Below, in pieces: positions 30,582 to 44,790 of a stretch of DNA of 64,000 nt. Source of the DNA: Sphagnum compactum (Eukaryota; Bryophyta; Sphagnopsida; Sphagnales); NCBI GenBank assembly GCA_965153455.1, contig OZ234493.1, positions 4,588,001-4,652,000 of the forward strand, written 5' to 3'. Numbering within the stretch: the stretch's first letter is position 1; each line of letters opens with the position of its first letter. The position numbers were made by a program, and so were the translations under genes. Under the pieces are notes generated by a model, which did not search any database, was not told the DNA's origin, and was given only the letters and a program-made list of their open reading frames with translations.

Positions 30582-33500
30582 TAACTAGCCAGAAGGGGGA
30601 GGCTACATAATCTTCTATTTGGGGAATGTTCATAATGTGAGTGTTTCTTTTTATGATGGGTCAATTAAACCCCCCTCCCCCCCCCCCAAATTATGCATGT
30701 CAAACACACCCCCCACAACTACTTAACACACAAGTAAGAATAGAGCAAGCTCTTGGTTGTAGACAACTGATTGAAAATGCACTACTGGGAATGGATATTT
30801 AGACACTAGCTAGAGAGCTTGGCACATCCCAAATAATGTAGCATAATAATATTAGAAGGTCAGCAGAGATAGATTTAAAATTAGTGTGAGAAACTACAAA
30901 TTCTACTATCTTTGGTTGTATATATATATATATAGAATTTAATTAATTATTATTTTTATTTGTGATGATTTTAGTAGTTGATCATGTGAAGTTAAACCAA
31001 ACTATTTTAGGAAGTTGGTCACTAGAAGATTAGCTCAAATTCATTTGTATTGTTTTATAAAATTGATGGCTATTGAAAGTTGCAAGTTCGTGCTTTCTTG
31101 GGTGAACCAACACCCACATTGGTACCACGGTAAAATTCACAAAATTCATTTAAATTGTTTCTAAATATTATTACAAATTATTTACCATGCTTAGACTAAA
31201 ATTAGGGTCCCTGAGTGAGTTCAAATCTAATTTTCTTGGGCTTAATATGGCTACCACGAGACCTCACTCAACAAGCTGAAGGTACCAACTACCAACCTGG
31301 GTGCTTGTTCACCTTGGCCACCAATTCACTACTACCTAATGTGACCTTGTACCAGTTACACTTAATTTCAAACTACCATGTATATCCCTTTTAAAACATT
31401 TTCAAGGCACATATGTTGGATGAAATAACTAAAGAAAAGGAAATTAAATCTTCATTTTAAGTCATTGTTTTGGCCTCTTTTCCGGTGTGAAATTTTTGAA
31501 AATTTCTATCACAAGTTCAATGATTTTTTGAAGGGAGAAAAATTGCCAAAATTTGAAAGGAATTCAAATAATCTACAAAAATTGCCAGACTTTTATACAT
31601 GGTTCAAGTTGGTAGCCAAAAAGATATACAATGATGGTTAATTTTTTTTCCTTCCATCTTTTGTTAATGGCCAAAGTTGGCTAAATTGACTTATGGATGA
31701 TCATCACCCCATGTACATCGCAAAATTTAATAAGAATAATAATAATAATAATAACTCACTAGAAACACATGGCAGCAGTTTTTTTTGTTTCTACTGCGAT
31801 GTAACTAAAGTGGCAATTGTACATAAGATGATTTAGCCAATTTTGGCTATACAAATATGAAGTACAAATATAAACATCCTATTATTATTTTTGCTATCTA
31901 GTGGAACTAATCTAGAATCTGGATTTTAAAAATTAATCTTTTGAAAAATTTGGCCACTAAAATCAAGAAAAACTTTTGTTTTGTCATGTTGAAAAATATC
32001 CATCTAGTGAAAATTCACCCAAAAAAAAACATTGCATGATTGTATTGGCGACATTGTTAGATTACACATTCAATTGGGTCTACAACACCTTAACCCTAAA
32101 AGGAGCTTGGACCTTATGATGAGAAATAGGTGATCTCAAGCACACCTATAAAAAGTATTATTTTCAATCAAAGAAGCCGATGGAGCGAGAAGTTCTAATG
32201 GGATTTAAGGGCACTTTAGATGAGGGTCCAAAGGGGAAGGTCCCACAAAATGGAGAAATCCTATTGGTTGAAAGCCATAAATTGGACCCAAGGCCTTTAG
32301 ATGGGGATCTGAAACCAATTCAAGCCAATTTGAGGTGGCATTTACATAGTGTCATTTTGGAAGGAAATTCAATTGGTTCAAACCAAAAAATGAAGCTAAA
32401 AGGAAAATTCATGGTTTGGGAATCAAGATGTTAACTAGAGTCGAAGGTAGTTTTTTTTTTTTTGGGTTGTTTTTTAAGCATGAATGAGTTTATAGATTCA
32501 CATCAGGTTGTTGCTCAAAGGAGCGCATTTTCAGTCCTTGCAAATGCACAAAATAAAAATGTTTTAATTAAGAAGATAAAGTTTTGGTCATGGAAGGTTG
32601 AAACATCCATTTTCACAAGTTGAAGGAGAAATGAGTTTGAATTTGCAAAAAATACGAAAAAAACAAATTAAATTCTAGTTTACTTGAAACTTTCGTCGTG
32701 CTTGTTTTGATAAAATTTTGAAGAGATTTTTTTTTCAGATTTGAAATTTAAAGAGTGTGATAAATTTTTTGAAATCAAAGTAAGCCAAAAAGAAAAAAAA
32801 TACCAATGACAATGCATTGTTATTATTATTAAAACTAGGACTATTATTATTATTAAAACTAGGACTACAAATATCTTATGCATATGTTCATCCATTGTGT
32901 GTGTATTAAGAAGCAAGAAGAAAAAAGAACCATGCGAGAAATGAAAAATAAAATTAAAAATGTCAACCTAATCGTCCTTAATCCTTCCACATTTTTGTTT
33001 CAAATGGGTCCTTCAGATTTTGGACCTTGGACCAACATCTAAAGTGGCCCTTTGTGTACCCACCATAATTGACCACACTCAACTTAGTAAGCATAATAAC
33101 AAGAACTTTGAGATGCAAGTATTATTTGAGATACTTAAATGTTTGTAATCATGTCCAAACAGCTTTCACACAAAAAAATAGTTCATTAAAACTTTGAATA
33201 ACTATTTAAATAGACCTCTATAACTATTTAATTTGTTTGGTAATGTATCACTACAAACAAAAGACAATTTAATGTTATTTTGAAAATCACACAATGTGGG
33301 TGGTGAACTCACTATGAATGCCCTTGTTTGATGATACTAAAACTCTTTTGGAAGGGAGAAGCTAAATAGCCACCCCTCTTGGGCAATGAGCACTATCCGG
33401 AGTCAAAAAATGTTGACAATCTTTTGCCCTATGTGAAGCTACATGGTTTTGTTGCAAGGTTTGATTGGTTTGACCTTCTTTTTTGGTTAATTTTATGATA

Positions 33501-35219
33501 TGATTGCAATTATTTAGAACTGAAAATTATGTTAATGGTAGGTATTTTCACTCTCTTATGAAGAGTTTGGGTCAAAATCAATATAGAACAATAAAAAAAT
33601 AAAAACACTTTTGTAAAACTAACAAAGCCATGCAATGTGGGTCTATGCAAATGACATAGGCCACAAAAAGACAAGCTTGAAAACGGTTGAATAGAGCTCA
33701 TTGGGGGCTTGGGGGGGTGGGGGGGGGGGGCGTGTATATAACGTCTCCGAAGACCTCAAATTGTGCACACGTGCCTTGATATCAAAATCCCAATTTGGCC
33801 ACATATGGCCTTGATATTATGATCCTCATTTGACAATCCAAGAACCCTTACAACAATTTTTCTAAAATTCATAAATAATTGATAAAATGCCAAAAAAAAG
33901 CCTTCAACTTGGGTTGAGTTTTAAAGTGTCTTGTATATATAATTTTTAAAATGAATGTAGGAAAATATTTTATTTTATTTTATCAAAATGCTTATTCTAA
34001 CAATTTTAGGTGCTTTATAAACATTATCACTTAGTTGTAGATGAACCCCACCTAAGTTGATGTTCTTGGTAGCATGTGTTTTTCATGTAGGTGTGTAGGT
34101 AAGAGCATAATGATGGATACTATGTAAGTAAATATCCGTGTAGATGGTTATTATGTAAGTAAAGGCTATTTCGTTTGTAGATAGGTCATAAAGTAAAGTA
34201 AGTCTTAAATTAAGGTAAGTAGGTTGCAAAGTAATGCAAACAACACAAAAGTTGTTTGTAGTGGCTTCAGAACATCTAACCAAGGTTAAGGCATGATCAA
34301 GGAATGTGATAAGAGAGTGTCAAACACATTTTCACAAACGTGTACATAGAATGAACTTTCTCAAAAGCTCACAAATGATTTCTCACTTTCATGAATCTAA
34401 TGGTGTTTTGAATCTTTTGGACAAGGTTTGAAAGAAATCCAATTTGGTTTTTTCTTTAAATGTTGGAAATATTTTGAAGAATAAATATTGAAAGTGGGTT
34501 TGCATTTTCCATTCCACTATAATAAATCATGACTTTTTTTTATTGAGAAATTTGATAAAAAAGACCCATGTTCCCTTGTGTCCAACTTGACCAAAGTGCC
34601 ATTTTGGCCAAGTCAAATTGGACCTATCTATTTTTATTGGCATAATTTTGACAAGGGGTCCTAGGACGTTTTGATTAGTTAGAATGACTAATTATCAATT
34701 TGACCACTAATAAATTATGCCATCATTATCTATGGTTTAATTTAGACTATGTGTTATCATTATGTTACATCTTGGAAGGTGATGTGACATCGTACATGTC
34801 ATGAAAAGGTAGGCTCGTAAGTAACTACCTACATTCTACCTAAGACTAGGACTGTATGTGTATAATATGCCTCACCATATACAAATTTTGTATATGTGAT
34901 TTGCCAAGTTTGAACCCCATATTTCATAAAGGCACACCAATGCCTTTGCCACCAACTTACACAATGTTTTATTGATATAAAATGTGCAACATTTTGTTTA
35001 TATCTTTTAAATGGTGAAATTTTTAAGAATTCTAAATTGATACACCTTTAATTGTAATGTCAAAGTGTATTCAAAGATCTATTCAATAAAATCAATACAT
35101 TTTTTAAATGTTCAAATGAGTTGTTAAAAAATATTTTTGAAAAACACAAATCATTAATAGATTGACATGTGAACTTTTGATTCTTCCAATTCTAACTGCA
35201 TTTCATTGTGTGATTAAAC
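30582..35219. other. AT-rich desert without recognisable genes
   Basis: Only short, motif-free open frames are present (for example 32180-32434 on the plus strand). Simple runs include a poly-C near 30672-30688, (TAA)n near 31735-31755, a T-run near 32450 and a poly-G near 33711-33731. Nothing identifiable was found. Confidence 0.5.
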
Positions 35220-35920
35220 AATACAATGTAGGTAGGTAGGTAGAATAAAGTAAGTTATGTAGGTAGGTAGGTTGTTATAGTAGGTATGTAGGTAGATAGA
35301 GTAGGAGGGTAGAATATGTAGAAATAAGTAGGTAAATAAATAGATAATAATAATCATTAACTAATCATGTGTGATAGTTAGGTAGGTAAGGGTAGGTAGG
35401 TGAATTAGGGTAAGTAATTTAAGTAGGGTAGGGTAATAATAAATAGGAAGGCTAGCCTACTAAATAGGCCTAGGTTATCTACCTAGCATAGGCTAAGCTA
35501 GGTTATGCTTGTAGCTAGTGAATTGCCACTAGTAGGGAATGTTATTAATTCCTAACATACTTACTTACCAACCTACCACACATGAATTCATGACACACCT
35601 ACCTACCCATCTACCAAACATGAATTAATAACAACTTATATAGTGGCAATTCATTACAAACATAACCTTACTTAGCCCATGCTAAGTAGGTAGCCTAGGC
35701 TTAGTTAATAGGTTAGCCTACTAGTTATAATAGGTTATATAGATAATGTAGGCCTAGTTAATATGCTAGATAACTATGCTAGGTTAGGTAGGTAGTAGGC
35801 ATGAAAGGTTTATTAGTAAACTATTAATTATGTTAAGTAGGTAACCTAGGATTAATTAATAAGCTAGTTAGGTATGTCAGGTACATAGATAGCTTTGGCT
35901 TATGCTTGCCTAGTTAATGT
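35220..35920. repeat. TAGG/CCTA-rich degenerate repeat region
   Basis: GTAGGTAGGTAG-type runs on the plus strand (35228-35470 and about 35770-35900) and the complementary ACCTACCTACC form (about 35560-35625) occur close together. GCCTAGGTTA-like and TTAGCCTAC-like words recur in both orientations. It is a degenerate tetranucleotide repeat and not telomeric, since TTTAGGG is absent. Confidence 0.7.
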
Positions 35921-37549
35921 CAAACAAATATATGTTCAATTTGACTAAACCATGGTCATCCTGATAAACCTTTTTCTTTTGTTTGCCCCTTCTGACTAGA
36001 TGTTCAATTAACATGTAATAAAAAATGTCACTTTAGTAAAATGCACTAGTAAAAAATAACACATGTCTTTCATGGCCCAACCTTTTAATCAAGATGAACA
36101 TCACTTCTAATCAAAGTGAACAATTTGGTCAAGTTGGACCTTCTAAAAATTCACAATTTCTTGTATTGTTTGAAAATTTAAAACACAAATTAACTAGCCA
36201 AAAGAAAGGTCAAGAGTTAAATGACAATTTGATTCTAGACTATTAAAACCTTAAAAAAGGGGCAAATGACCTTTGAATGGATTTGCAATATTACATTGGA
36301 AATTGTTCTTTCAGAATTATAATTTTGCCTTTGAATTTTTTTTGAAAATTGAAATTGTGTAAAGAAGTTATGAACTTGCAAAATATCATGACTCATAACT
36401 TGACAATTTCAAGATTCCCACTTGGAGTAAGCCTTCTAGTTATAAGTTGTAGTAGCTTATTTGCCTAATCAATAATTGTGGGTTAGGTTGCAAAAGGCCA
36501 TGAATATGATAAAGAATCAAGGTTGCTAGTTGTTACCTACCTTTTAAGATATTTTTTAAGTTACTAACCTACTTACCATGGAAGATCAAAAATCAACCAT
36601 TCCCTTCAAAAATGTGGCCAAGATTGAATTTAGAAACATCACTTTGAAATGAAGGTTGTTACCTACTTTTTAAATCTATTTAAAGTTGTGAACATAGCTA
36701 CTAGGGATTGAAGGTCAAAATCAATGTTGGGAAGGTATTTGTATGGGTGTGTGAAAATTAGAAGTAATTCTAATTTCAATTATTGGAAATGGATTAGAAC
36801 TTACCTTCCCTGTGTAAATTTGTGTTCTCTCACTCTATCATTTTTGCTTGAGCTCTCTTCATGCCCATTTCTCTATTCTTTCTATTTTTGCACGATTACA
36901 TCCAAGTGTCTTCAATGCATGGTTGTGTTTACTTTCTATTTTATTGTTTTTGCCAATCAAGTGTGTGTCATTCGTTGTTTTCAACTTCCACATGGTTATC
37001 TTTTGTGCCATATAAATAAACATTACATGTGTCTTCTAACTATCTTACTTTTGCTTAAACTTTTTTCAAACCCATTACTTTATTCTTGCTAAGTTTTGCA
37101 CACTTGTGTACATGTGTCTTCAATGTGCATGATTATGTTCACTTTATGTTTCCTTGTTTTGTCATATGAGTCAATTGATGCATTATGTAATAACATATGC
37201 ATGTAGCTAAAAGATTATTGTCCTTATGGCATCAAGAAGTTCCTTCACCCTATAGTACTTCATTTACTTAATGATTAGGATGCCACTAAGTTGTTGTTTT
37301 AGATTAATGTTACAATCGGATCACAAGATGCATCTAATCTTCATGTAAATGTAACTTGCCCATGTTTTTTAGTCCACATCTCTTTGTTGATCAAAATATG
37401 TGGTGACCTTTTCACCAAGTGGTATATGGGGTATTACATGTTTTCAATTATGTTATTACAATCAAATCTATAAATCCATAGGTGATGCAAATTGTGTTGG
37501 GCATCACCTTTCTATAATGGAGAATGATGAACTAGGATTCTTGCCCAAG
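35921..37549. other. AT-rich intergenic DNA
   Basis: A 122-codon plus-strand frame at 36724-37092 is Phe/Leu/Cys-rich, with no motif or splice context, and is not credited as a gene. Nothing else is recognised. Confidence 0.45.
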
Positions 37550-39240
37550 GGAAGAACCATGGTGTGGTGAGTTACAACAAAAAATATGGTATAGGTTCAT
37601 TGAAAAAACACATATCTAATGAACCTATAGAGGAGTATAGGAGGTAGGATTGATTATGGCAAAAGGTGACAAAAGTTGGAGATCAAAGACAAATGGAAAA
37701 AATAAAGAAAGTTACATCCTTCTTTTTCAAACCACAAAGTAGACTTTGCACAACATCTTTTTTTGGAAGATCTCATGTTGTGCATTGTAAAAGGATATCA
37801 TCCTTAATTTGTTGTTTATTGAGAATTTGTGGTAGAAGTTTCTAATTCTACAACAATGTGAGCATATTGTGTTTCCATCTCAACACTAACTAACAAAGGA
37901 AGTGGTGCTAGATGTTGTCATGAAAATCAACTAGAAATGTGTTCATCATACTTTTCTTGTTTCATGTGTTACATGGACAACGTTTTTTGATCTTTGGATG
38001 TCTTTTGTTGAATACAACACATTTGTTCTTTAGTTGTCAATTTCATTAGCTTGTGGGTGTTTTGTCATGTGATTATGAGTATATTTGAGGTTCATGATAT
38101 AATAAATGGAACCATAACAAACCAAATAAAGGTTTTGTTAAATTCTTTTCATTTACTTGAAAAAATTATTCCCTATGTGAAAGATGAAGGATCTAATTTA
38201 AATACCAATGCGTTGACTACTGTAGTATCTTGTGTTCCCTTTCAATTATCATGCCCATTTCTAGGGTCATGTTTTGGCCTAGGCCATGCAAAAGGTAACA
38301 TGATATGCTATTGATGTTAAAATTTGTATTGAATTTTTAAAATTGAGCTCGAAAGGTGCTCTTGCATCATTGCAAAACATTATCCTTTGGAACTTAGGTT
38401 GTCGCTTGATCCATTACAAATACATTCTCCCTATTGTCAAACTTTTGTTTTCAACCAATATCAAGGTTATTGGTTGTTACAACATGCAATTTTTTTCTTT
38501 TTGTGCATTGCCATGAAAGTTCATGTGGCTAGGGTTGAAAACCTAAATTGACCATGGGTTTTTTGTGACTTTGATTCAAAATTAAACAAATTTAAATTGA
38601 AGATGATGTCATACTGTGTCGACATCTTGACATCATTCTAAGCATTTTTTGCAACTTATAATCAAGTCAAGGCACATTTCATATTGGTGATCATGCTCAA
38701 CCTTCAATTCAAGAACATGGAAATTGTATGAAACTGTTGTGGGTAATATTAAACTTGTTCAAATTGTGACAAAATATGATACTAAAATTGTGTGCCCTCT
38801 TTTGGTACAAGTGTACTTCCATTTGAATCCTATTAAGGCAAAAATGGAGCTAATAGCAAAAGAAGATGATTATTCTTTGGATAAATTGTATCAACCAATT
38901 ATGATGTAATCATGTCAATATTGAAAAATGAAAAAAATTGTTTTGGTGGTTATCTATGTGAGCAATTGAAATTAAGAACCCTTCAAAATGTTGAGCCAAA
39001 CATACATAGTGCGATTTCCACATGTTTCCTTGGCTTGTCATGTTTACAAATTGAAATAAAATAAAATTTCAATGTTTCATTTGTTACCACTGATCTTCAA
39101 TAGTCTATGATAGGGGTTGAGAATTTGAATCATTTCATCTTGGTAATTAAAATTTGGTATAACAATGTTTGCATTGGGTTTGATGGAGTTGTGAAGCCTA
39201 AATGTATAAATGATTTTTTAATGTGTTAGACAAACATAAT
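37550..39240 (+). pseudogene. Decayed hAT-type transposase, relic B (BED finger plus DUF659-like)
   Basis: At about 37557-37640 a broken frame reads HGVVSYNKKYGIGSLKKH, the end of a BED-type zinc finger. 38051-38314 encodes IFEVHDIINGTITNQI, KIIPYVKDEGSNLNT, and VSCVPFQLS with FLGSCFG, which matches the DUF659 catalytic-domain pattern of plant hAT-like transposases. Further downstream, 38724-38909 encodes YDTKIVCPLLVQVYFHLNP, like the C-terminal part. Numerous stops and frame changes make it inactive. It differs in domain content from the relic at 21.9-23.9 kb, so it is probably a separate family. Terminal repeats were not found. Confidence 0.6.
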
Positions 39241-40226
39241 TAAGGATAACAAGAAGAGATTCAAAATACATGGCTTTTCAAAGATGAATATGTTCATTCA
39301 CTTGATTTTTAACTAATTTTTATTTTGTTTCTATTTTTAAAAATCCCAAATTGCTTTATTTTCCAACATGCATTTTGTTTTGAATTTAGTGTATAGAGGT
39401 TACATCCATGTACCTTACCTATGTTATTTTCTTGAATTATTTTCTATGTTGGCTATTTTGGTTTTGGAATTAACAGGTGGGCGAAATGGATCTCCTATGT
39501 GCTATGAATGAGACTAAGAAAAAAATTGATAAACAAGAAATTAGGAACATGCTCAGTGTATTTATTGCGAGCCTTCCCCTAACTCACTTTTGTGCCAATA
39601 TTCCAACATGATGGAATGACCATGGAATGGACGTGTTCTTGAAAAACCTTGAATATGGTCTTTAGGTATAATTGGGTGGTCAATTATGTTTAACGTGTTA
39701 AATGTGAAGTTTGTTGTCTTACTTATGATATGTCATGTGCAAGATTTGACATGACATTTGTTAGTTTTGATTATGTAATGTTGATCAATTGAGGCTAGTT
39801 TGATGTTGGGCAATCTTTTTGTATTGGATTTGAAGTCAATTTTGTCCTCTTATGCTTTATGGGCTCCTAGATGTGAGGTGAACTTTGCAACTTATGAAAT
39901 TGTGGTGTGGATCATTTGAGGTCAACTTTGTTGTGTGGTGATTTTTTTTGTGTTGGATTTTAGGTTAGTTGTGTTTTCTTGTGCTTTTGCTACTAGATGT
40001 AACATGAATTTTATAGCTTGCGAGATTGTCATGTGAATCATTTGAGGATATTTCTATGTGTGGTGATCTTTTATGTGTAAGCTAACATATTTAGTCATGC
40101 ACATTATCAAAACAACGGTTCATGCAAAGCATAGCTAAAGTGGGTTCAGTTTTAGTAACATTCGTAAAGAGTGTTACAATGTGTAAAAATTGATCACATT
40201 TTTTTATTTTTAATTTTTTTTTCTTG
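39241..40226. other. AT-rich intergenic DNA
   Basis: No gene, RNA or repeat array was recognised. Confidence 0.45.
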
Positions 40227-40350
40227 TGATACCCAATGGGTACTTGCTAGATACCCATTAGGTATCACGTGTAAAAAAGTAAAAAATGATGTGGGGCATT
40301 TTGGAAAATGAAATGTTTGTACATGCAAGCATGTCATTTTCCAAAATGCC
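40227..40350. repeat. Two adjacent hairpins (inverted repeats)
   Basis: Hairpin 1: TGATACCCAATGGGTA (40227-40242) pairs with 40252-40267 with one mismatch and a 9-base loop. Hairpin 2: GGCATTTTGGAAAATGA (40295-40311) pairs perfectly with 40334-40350 over 17 bp around a 22-base loop. They could be part of a MITE or a transcribed fold-back. No expression evidence is available. Confidence 0.8.
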
Positions 40351-43300
40351 ATGAGGATTCTTCGGTTCTATAATTATGCGTCCATATATATTACTAATAT
40401 AGGTAGAGGTTTTTACTTTTTACATGTTGGATTTGAGGTTTGTTGTGTTATGTAATGTTTTTGTGGGCTATTATATGTGTGGGAGTTTTACAACTTGTGA
40501 GATCTTCTCATGCATTACTTTATGATATAGGTTGTTAAATATATTGAGGCGTTTTGGGGAAGTTATACGAAACAAATCTCTCTAAGTTTTTTAGCAATGT
40601 TTTGTGCCCAAAAACCCATTCTAAGGAAATATGTTGCAAATGTGATTGTGTTTCAATTACAACATTGAAAATTTTGGTGATTTCCAAGGGTGATCATTGT
40701 TATTTAGCCTTTGAGATTTTAGAAATTGTTGCTTCTCCATGTCTTTGCTTGGTTACAAACATAATTTCATCGCAATGAATGTCAAACAATGTGTGCAAAA
40801 ACACAATTTTGATTTGTTTTGAACTTTACTTGAATTTGTTATTTTCTTTTTGAAGTTATAGAATTTTTTTGTGATGAATAGGAAACTTCAAGCAATGACG
40901 TAACGTTCTTTCATATGAATTGAGTAATATTTAATTTTGTCATTTTAATTGACAACCCTAAACCTGTATTGGATTGCAACTAGTATTGCCTCTGCTTCAA
41001 AAAACTTTAAACAACCATTATATGCAAGAACGACCATACTTGGGCAAAGAAATGTGGATCTTACTTGGGGGTTTTGGCAGATTTCAAATTTTTTTTCAGA
41101 GCCTTACTCAAAGGTTTTAGCAAATTAAAAAATACAAGTTTTTTAAAAATAAAAAAACACACAACACTAGTCAAAAAAATTCCCCTGTCAAAATGTCACC
41201 AAGATTGAATTCATATCATAGTTGAATTTGCTACCTATGTTTTAAATCTTTTATTATTGGTTCAACTTCAAGCTTGTTGATGAACTAAAAGTTATGAATC
41301 AATTAAAAGTTTGGTTTAAGGGTTGTTAATGAACCAAATATCATAAATTAATTTCAACCAAGCTTGAAATTCATCTAAATTTTGGATGAACAAAAAGTGG
41401 ATTATAAACTTGTCATTTTTTAATTTCCTAAATCCTTTCACTTGGTATATAAAACAAGAACAAAATGCAAGTCCAAAGTGCAAAACACAAGATTAGACTT
41501 TAAAATGCAAACTTGAAACTTGGAAGTCTTACTGAAATGAAATTGATCATTAAATATCAAAGAGACATGTTGTGACTTGCACGATGCATTTGCAAAATGT
41601 GCACTATGCATGCATACATTTGAACTAAGATTTAAAGTCTACTAAAAGCACAAAAATCCACGAATTGAAGCTTGTTGAAGTTTGGAGTCTAGACTTGTAG
41701 ATTGACAATGGTAGTCATAGTTCATCTCAACTAGCTGAAGCTCATCGAAGCCTTAAACCCTAAACATTCGTTCCAACATTCAATCGAAAGGCCCGAACAT
41801 GAAAATTAAAAGCACAATTGCACAATAAAATTGTTTTTGGGTAAAATCCAAGGCAAGAGGCACATAGAAGCTAGGAGCGTAATTAATGTTCATTACTAAG
41901 GAGGGGGGATTAACAAGTTGCAAATGTGCAAATGGTTTAACAATGGTGAGGGCCCTACCCATGTTGTTGAATGCTATGGTGATTAGGGTTTAGAGATGCA
42001 TTTATAGGTTTGGACTCTAAAGTTTTAGGCACCTATTGCACAACATTCCAAGTAGTGATGAAAACAAAATCAAAGTTAAGTTAAGACTCATTTTACACCA
42101 ACATAAGGGAAAAGGAGTTTCAAACCCTATTTTTTTATCAATGTACTTTTTGCCTATTGATATTGATCTCACCTTGAACTCATCTCCTTAATGAGAAAAT
42201 TGTTGCACTTCACCCATAGTCCTCTTCCTATTTTGGATATCTTTAATGTGCCCCAAAAATGGTTCGTGGGGGTTGTGGCACCTCTTTTTAGGAATATAAT
42301 TGGGTTTTAAGAAAATTTTGATAGTTCAGCATAACATCACCCCCTTTGACCTTGATGGGTCCTTTGATCATGTCCTAAAATGAGCTAAAAAAAAATGTTA
42401 GACAATTAAAAGATGACTTGATAGGGATATTAAAGGGAAAAAAAAAAAAAAAAAAACCTTGTTCAGTTACCAAAAATAATAATAAATGGAATTCAATTTG
42501 AGAGAGAGATAACTTGGTCATTGAATCACCACTTTTACTAGGAGTCCAGTCCAATAAGGATACTTGTATATAATCTCTCACTTACCCATTATTTGAACTA
42601 TCATCTCAACTCAAAAGTAGGTGGGATTTTAATGTCAAATGTTGAGACACTGGCCCACTGTTCTACCAGGTCACCCACTATTCTGGTGGGTGGCCCTGGC
42701 CCCCCAACCCCTGCAATCTGGTGATTCCCACCAGACCAACAAATGTCAGTCAGTCACCTTGCCTGAAAGAAAACCAGTTGCAGAAGTGAAAACAAATTCT
42801 GACTTGGTCCTGGTAACATTAACTCTGTTATACACTTGCAACTGCCAGGTGTGGGTTCTTTTCAAAGTGGGTTGAGTTCTAATATATATATATATATAAA
42901 ATTCTATATATAATATAATATAATATATATATAATATTCTTTTTGACACATAGTGAACTGAACATAGATACCTTTTGACAGTGGGTGCATGGAAGACATG
43001 GACACCTATCCTAACCAAACTGTGACATGCACACTATAATTGAGAAAGTTGTCCAAATAAAATAAGATCAGATTGCAGTAGTAGTTGTGAAATTGATGAT
43101 GAAAACCTGCCAATCATCAAAACAAAACAAAGCACCCAAGCAAAAAAGTTGTGGGGGGGGGAAAAGGTACAAGATGGAAGAAGGACCCAAGAAGTCCTGG
43201 CAAAGTAAGTGGTCAGGAAACAGTTTTCTGTTGGGTTTCAAGTTTCCTTAGCTAACCATGGTGGTTAGCTTAGTTTTGCTTTTTTTTGTTTTTTCTTACC

Positions 43301-44790
43301 TACCAACTTAACAACCCACAAGCAGGTTGGTAATAGGTAGGTAGTAAAAATCAGCCCTTACCTAGTAGCTACCTACTTTCCTACCTATCTACCTAAATAA
43401 GAGACCTATTTCCTACAGAATTGGTTATCAAGGTGAAGCCGAATATTAACTCAGTAAACATGGATGTGCCCACAACTAATGTATGGAATCCACACTATAC
43501 TAGAATTTAGTACTACTCTTATGCTTGGTAAACTTTTAAATATGTTTATGAAGTGGTCAATTTAAATAAAGACATGGAAAATGGGACACATAAGATGAGA
43601 CATTATTTAAAATCAACCACCCAAGCCAATCGTTATATATGATCACTTGGGACAAGTCATTTTTAGTGTGAAATGCTTTTTACAAGGCCTGGGTGGACCT
43701 CTTCTTAGAGCAAGAGTAGTAATGATGCACCATATTTGAGACAATGTGATTAAGTATCACATTCAAATTTAATATTAAATCTTTGCCCATCCCTCATGGA
43801 TAAACCATAAATATATGACACAATATACATTGACGTAACATATAAATACATCATAAGTGAGAGCCAATATCTATCTCTATGGAATCAATGGTTAGTCAAG
43901 CACTATGGCCAACCAACACCTATAAACAAAACCAATCATTTTCTTTTGCAAGCTCTTTTGACACACTCCAATATCCCACAAAATTTACAAGAGATGAGCC
44001 CATTTTCAAATGTTAAACAACCAGCCTTGCCTTCTTTCTGTGTATATAAAGCTTTTCATTCACCAATCACACTTGTGGAGAGATTATGGGGCTGCTTATA
44101 ATTCCCCCCCTCTTGTTAAAAATTGTCCAAAAATCAACCACTCTCTCTTAACATGCAATTGATCACTCAGGTGTAATAATGGATCCGAGTGTGAATCTTA
44201 TGCTCCAAATACATTCTGAAAAATTCTGGCAGTGCTTTTGGTGAATTCTGCCGAACTCAAAAGCCAAAATCACACTGAAAAACCAAAATTTCCTAATTAT
44301 TAAAATTAAAAAAAAACAGAAATGGTCCGGGATAAAAAAAACACTAATGAGGATGCAAAAATTCACCACATAGCTTTTTTTAGAAAATAAAATAAAATAA
44401 AATAATTTGTGGCAATACTGTGGCCGGTGGCATTGGACAGGGCAGCGGGGGCAAGAGAAAGAAACTGAGAGAGGTTAAAAAGAAATTGTAGAAAAAAAAT
44501 AAAAAATAGTTTACAAATTGTAAACAGCAGAGATGAAAAGATGGGCTTCTATAAAGATGGAACAATTGAAGCGGATTTGTCACAAGGAAAGCAACCACGA
44601 AACACACACACACACACACATCCTCTTGCGAATCCCCGTTTGAGAGTGCGTCTGTTGGCGTTTGTGCGTGTGTTTGTTCTCGTCCTCCTCTTTCTCTTTC
44701 TCTCTATTGGCAGTTGTAGCTGCAGTTGGGAGAGTTTGTTAGTGAGTGCAAGAGCAGCACTTGAAATCTCCTGTCTCAGTTTCTCTCACA
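40351..44790. other. AT-rich intergenic DNA leading into the low-complexity protein gene
   Basis: No coding gene was recognised. Simple sequences include an A18-type run near 42439-42457, AT dinucleotides near 42881-42934, TAGG/CCTA words near 43300-43400, and (CA)n at about 44601-44620 in the likely leader of the gene that follows. A TATATAAA box at 44043-44050 is a possible but distant promoter element. Confidence 0.45.

Noticed and set aside
30672-30688. Poly-C, and poly-G runs near 27826 and 33711
   Set aside because: They are simple homopolymers prone to assembly error; no structural or regulatory meaning was assigned.
36724-37092. 122-codon plus-strand frame rich in Phe, Leu and Cys
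   Set aside because: It sits in AT-rich debris with no motif, no splice signals and biased composition.
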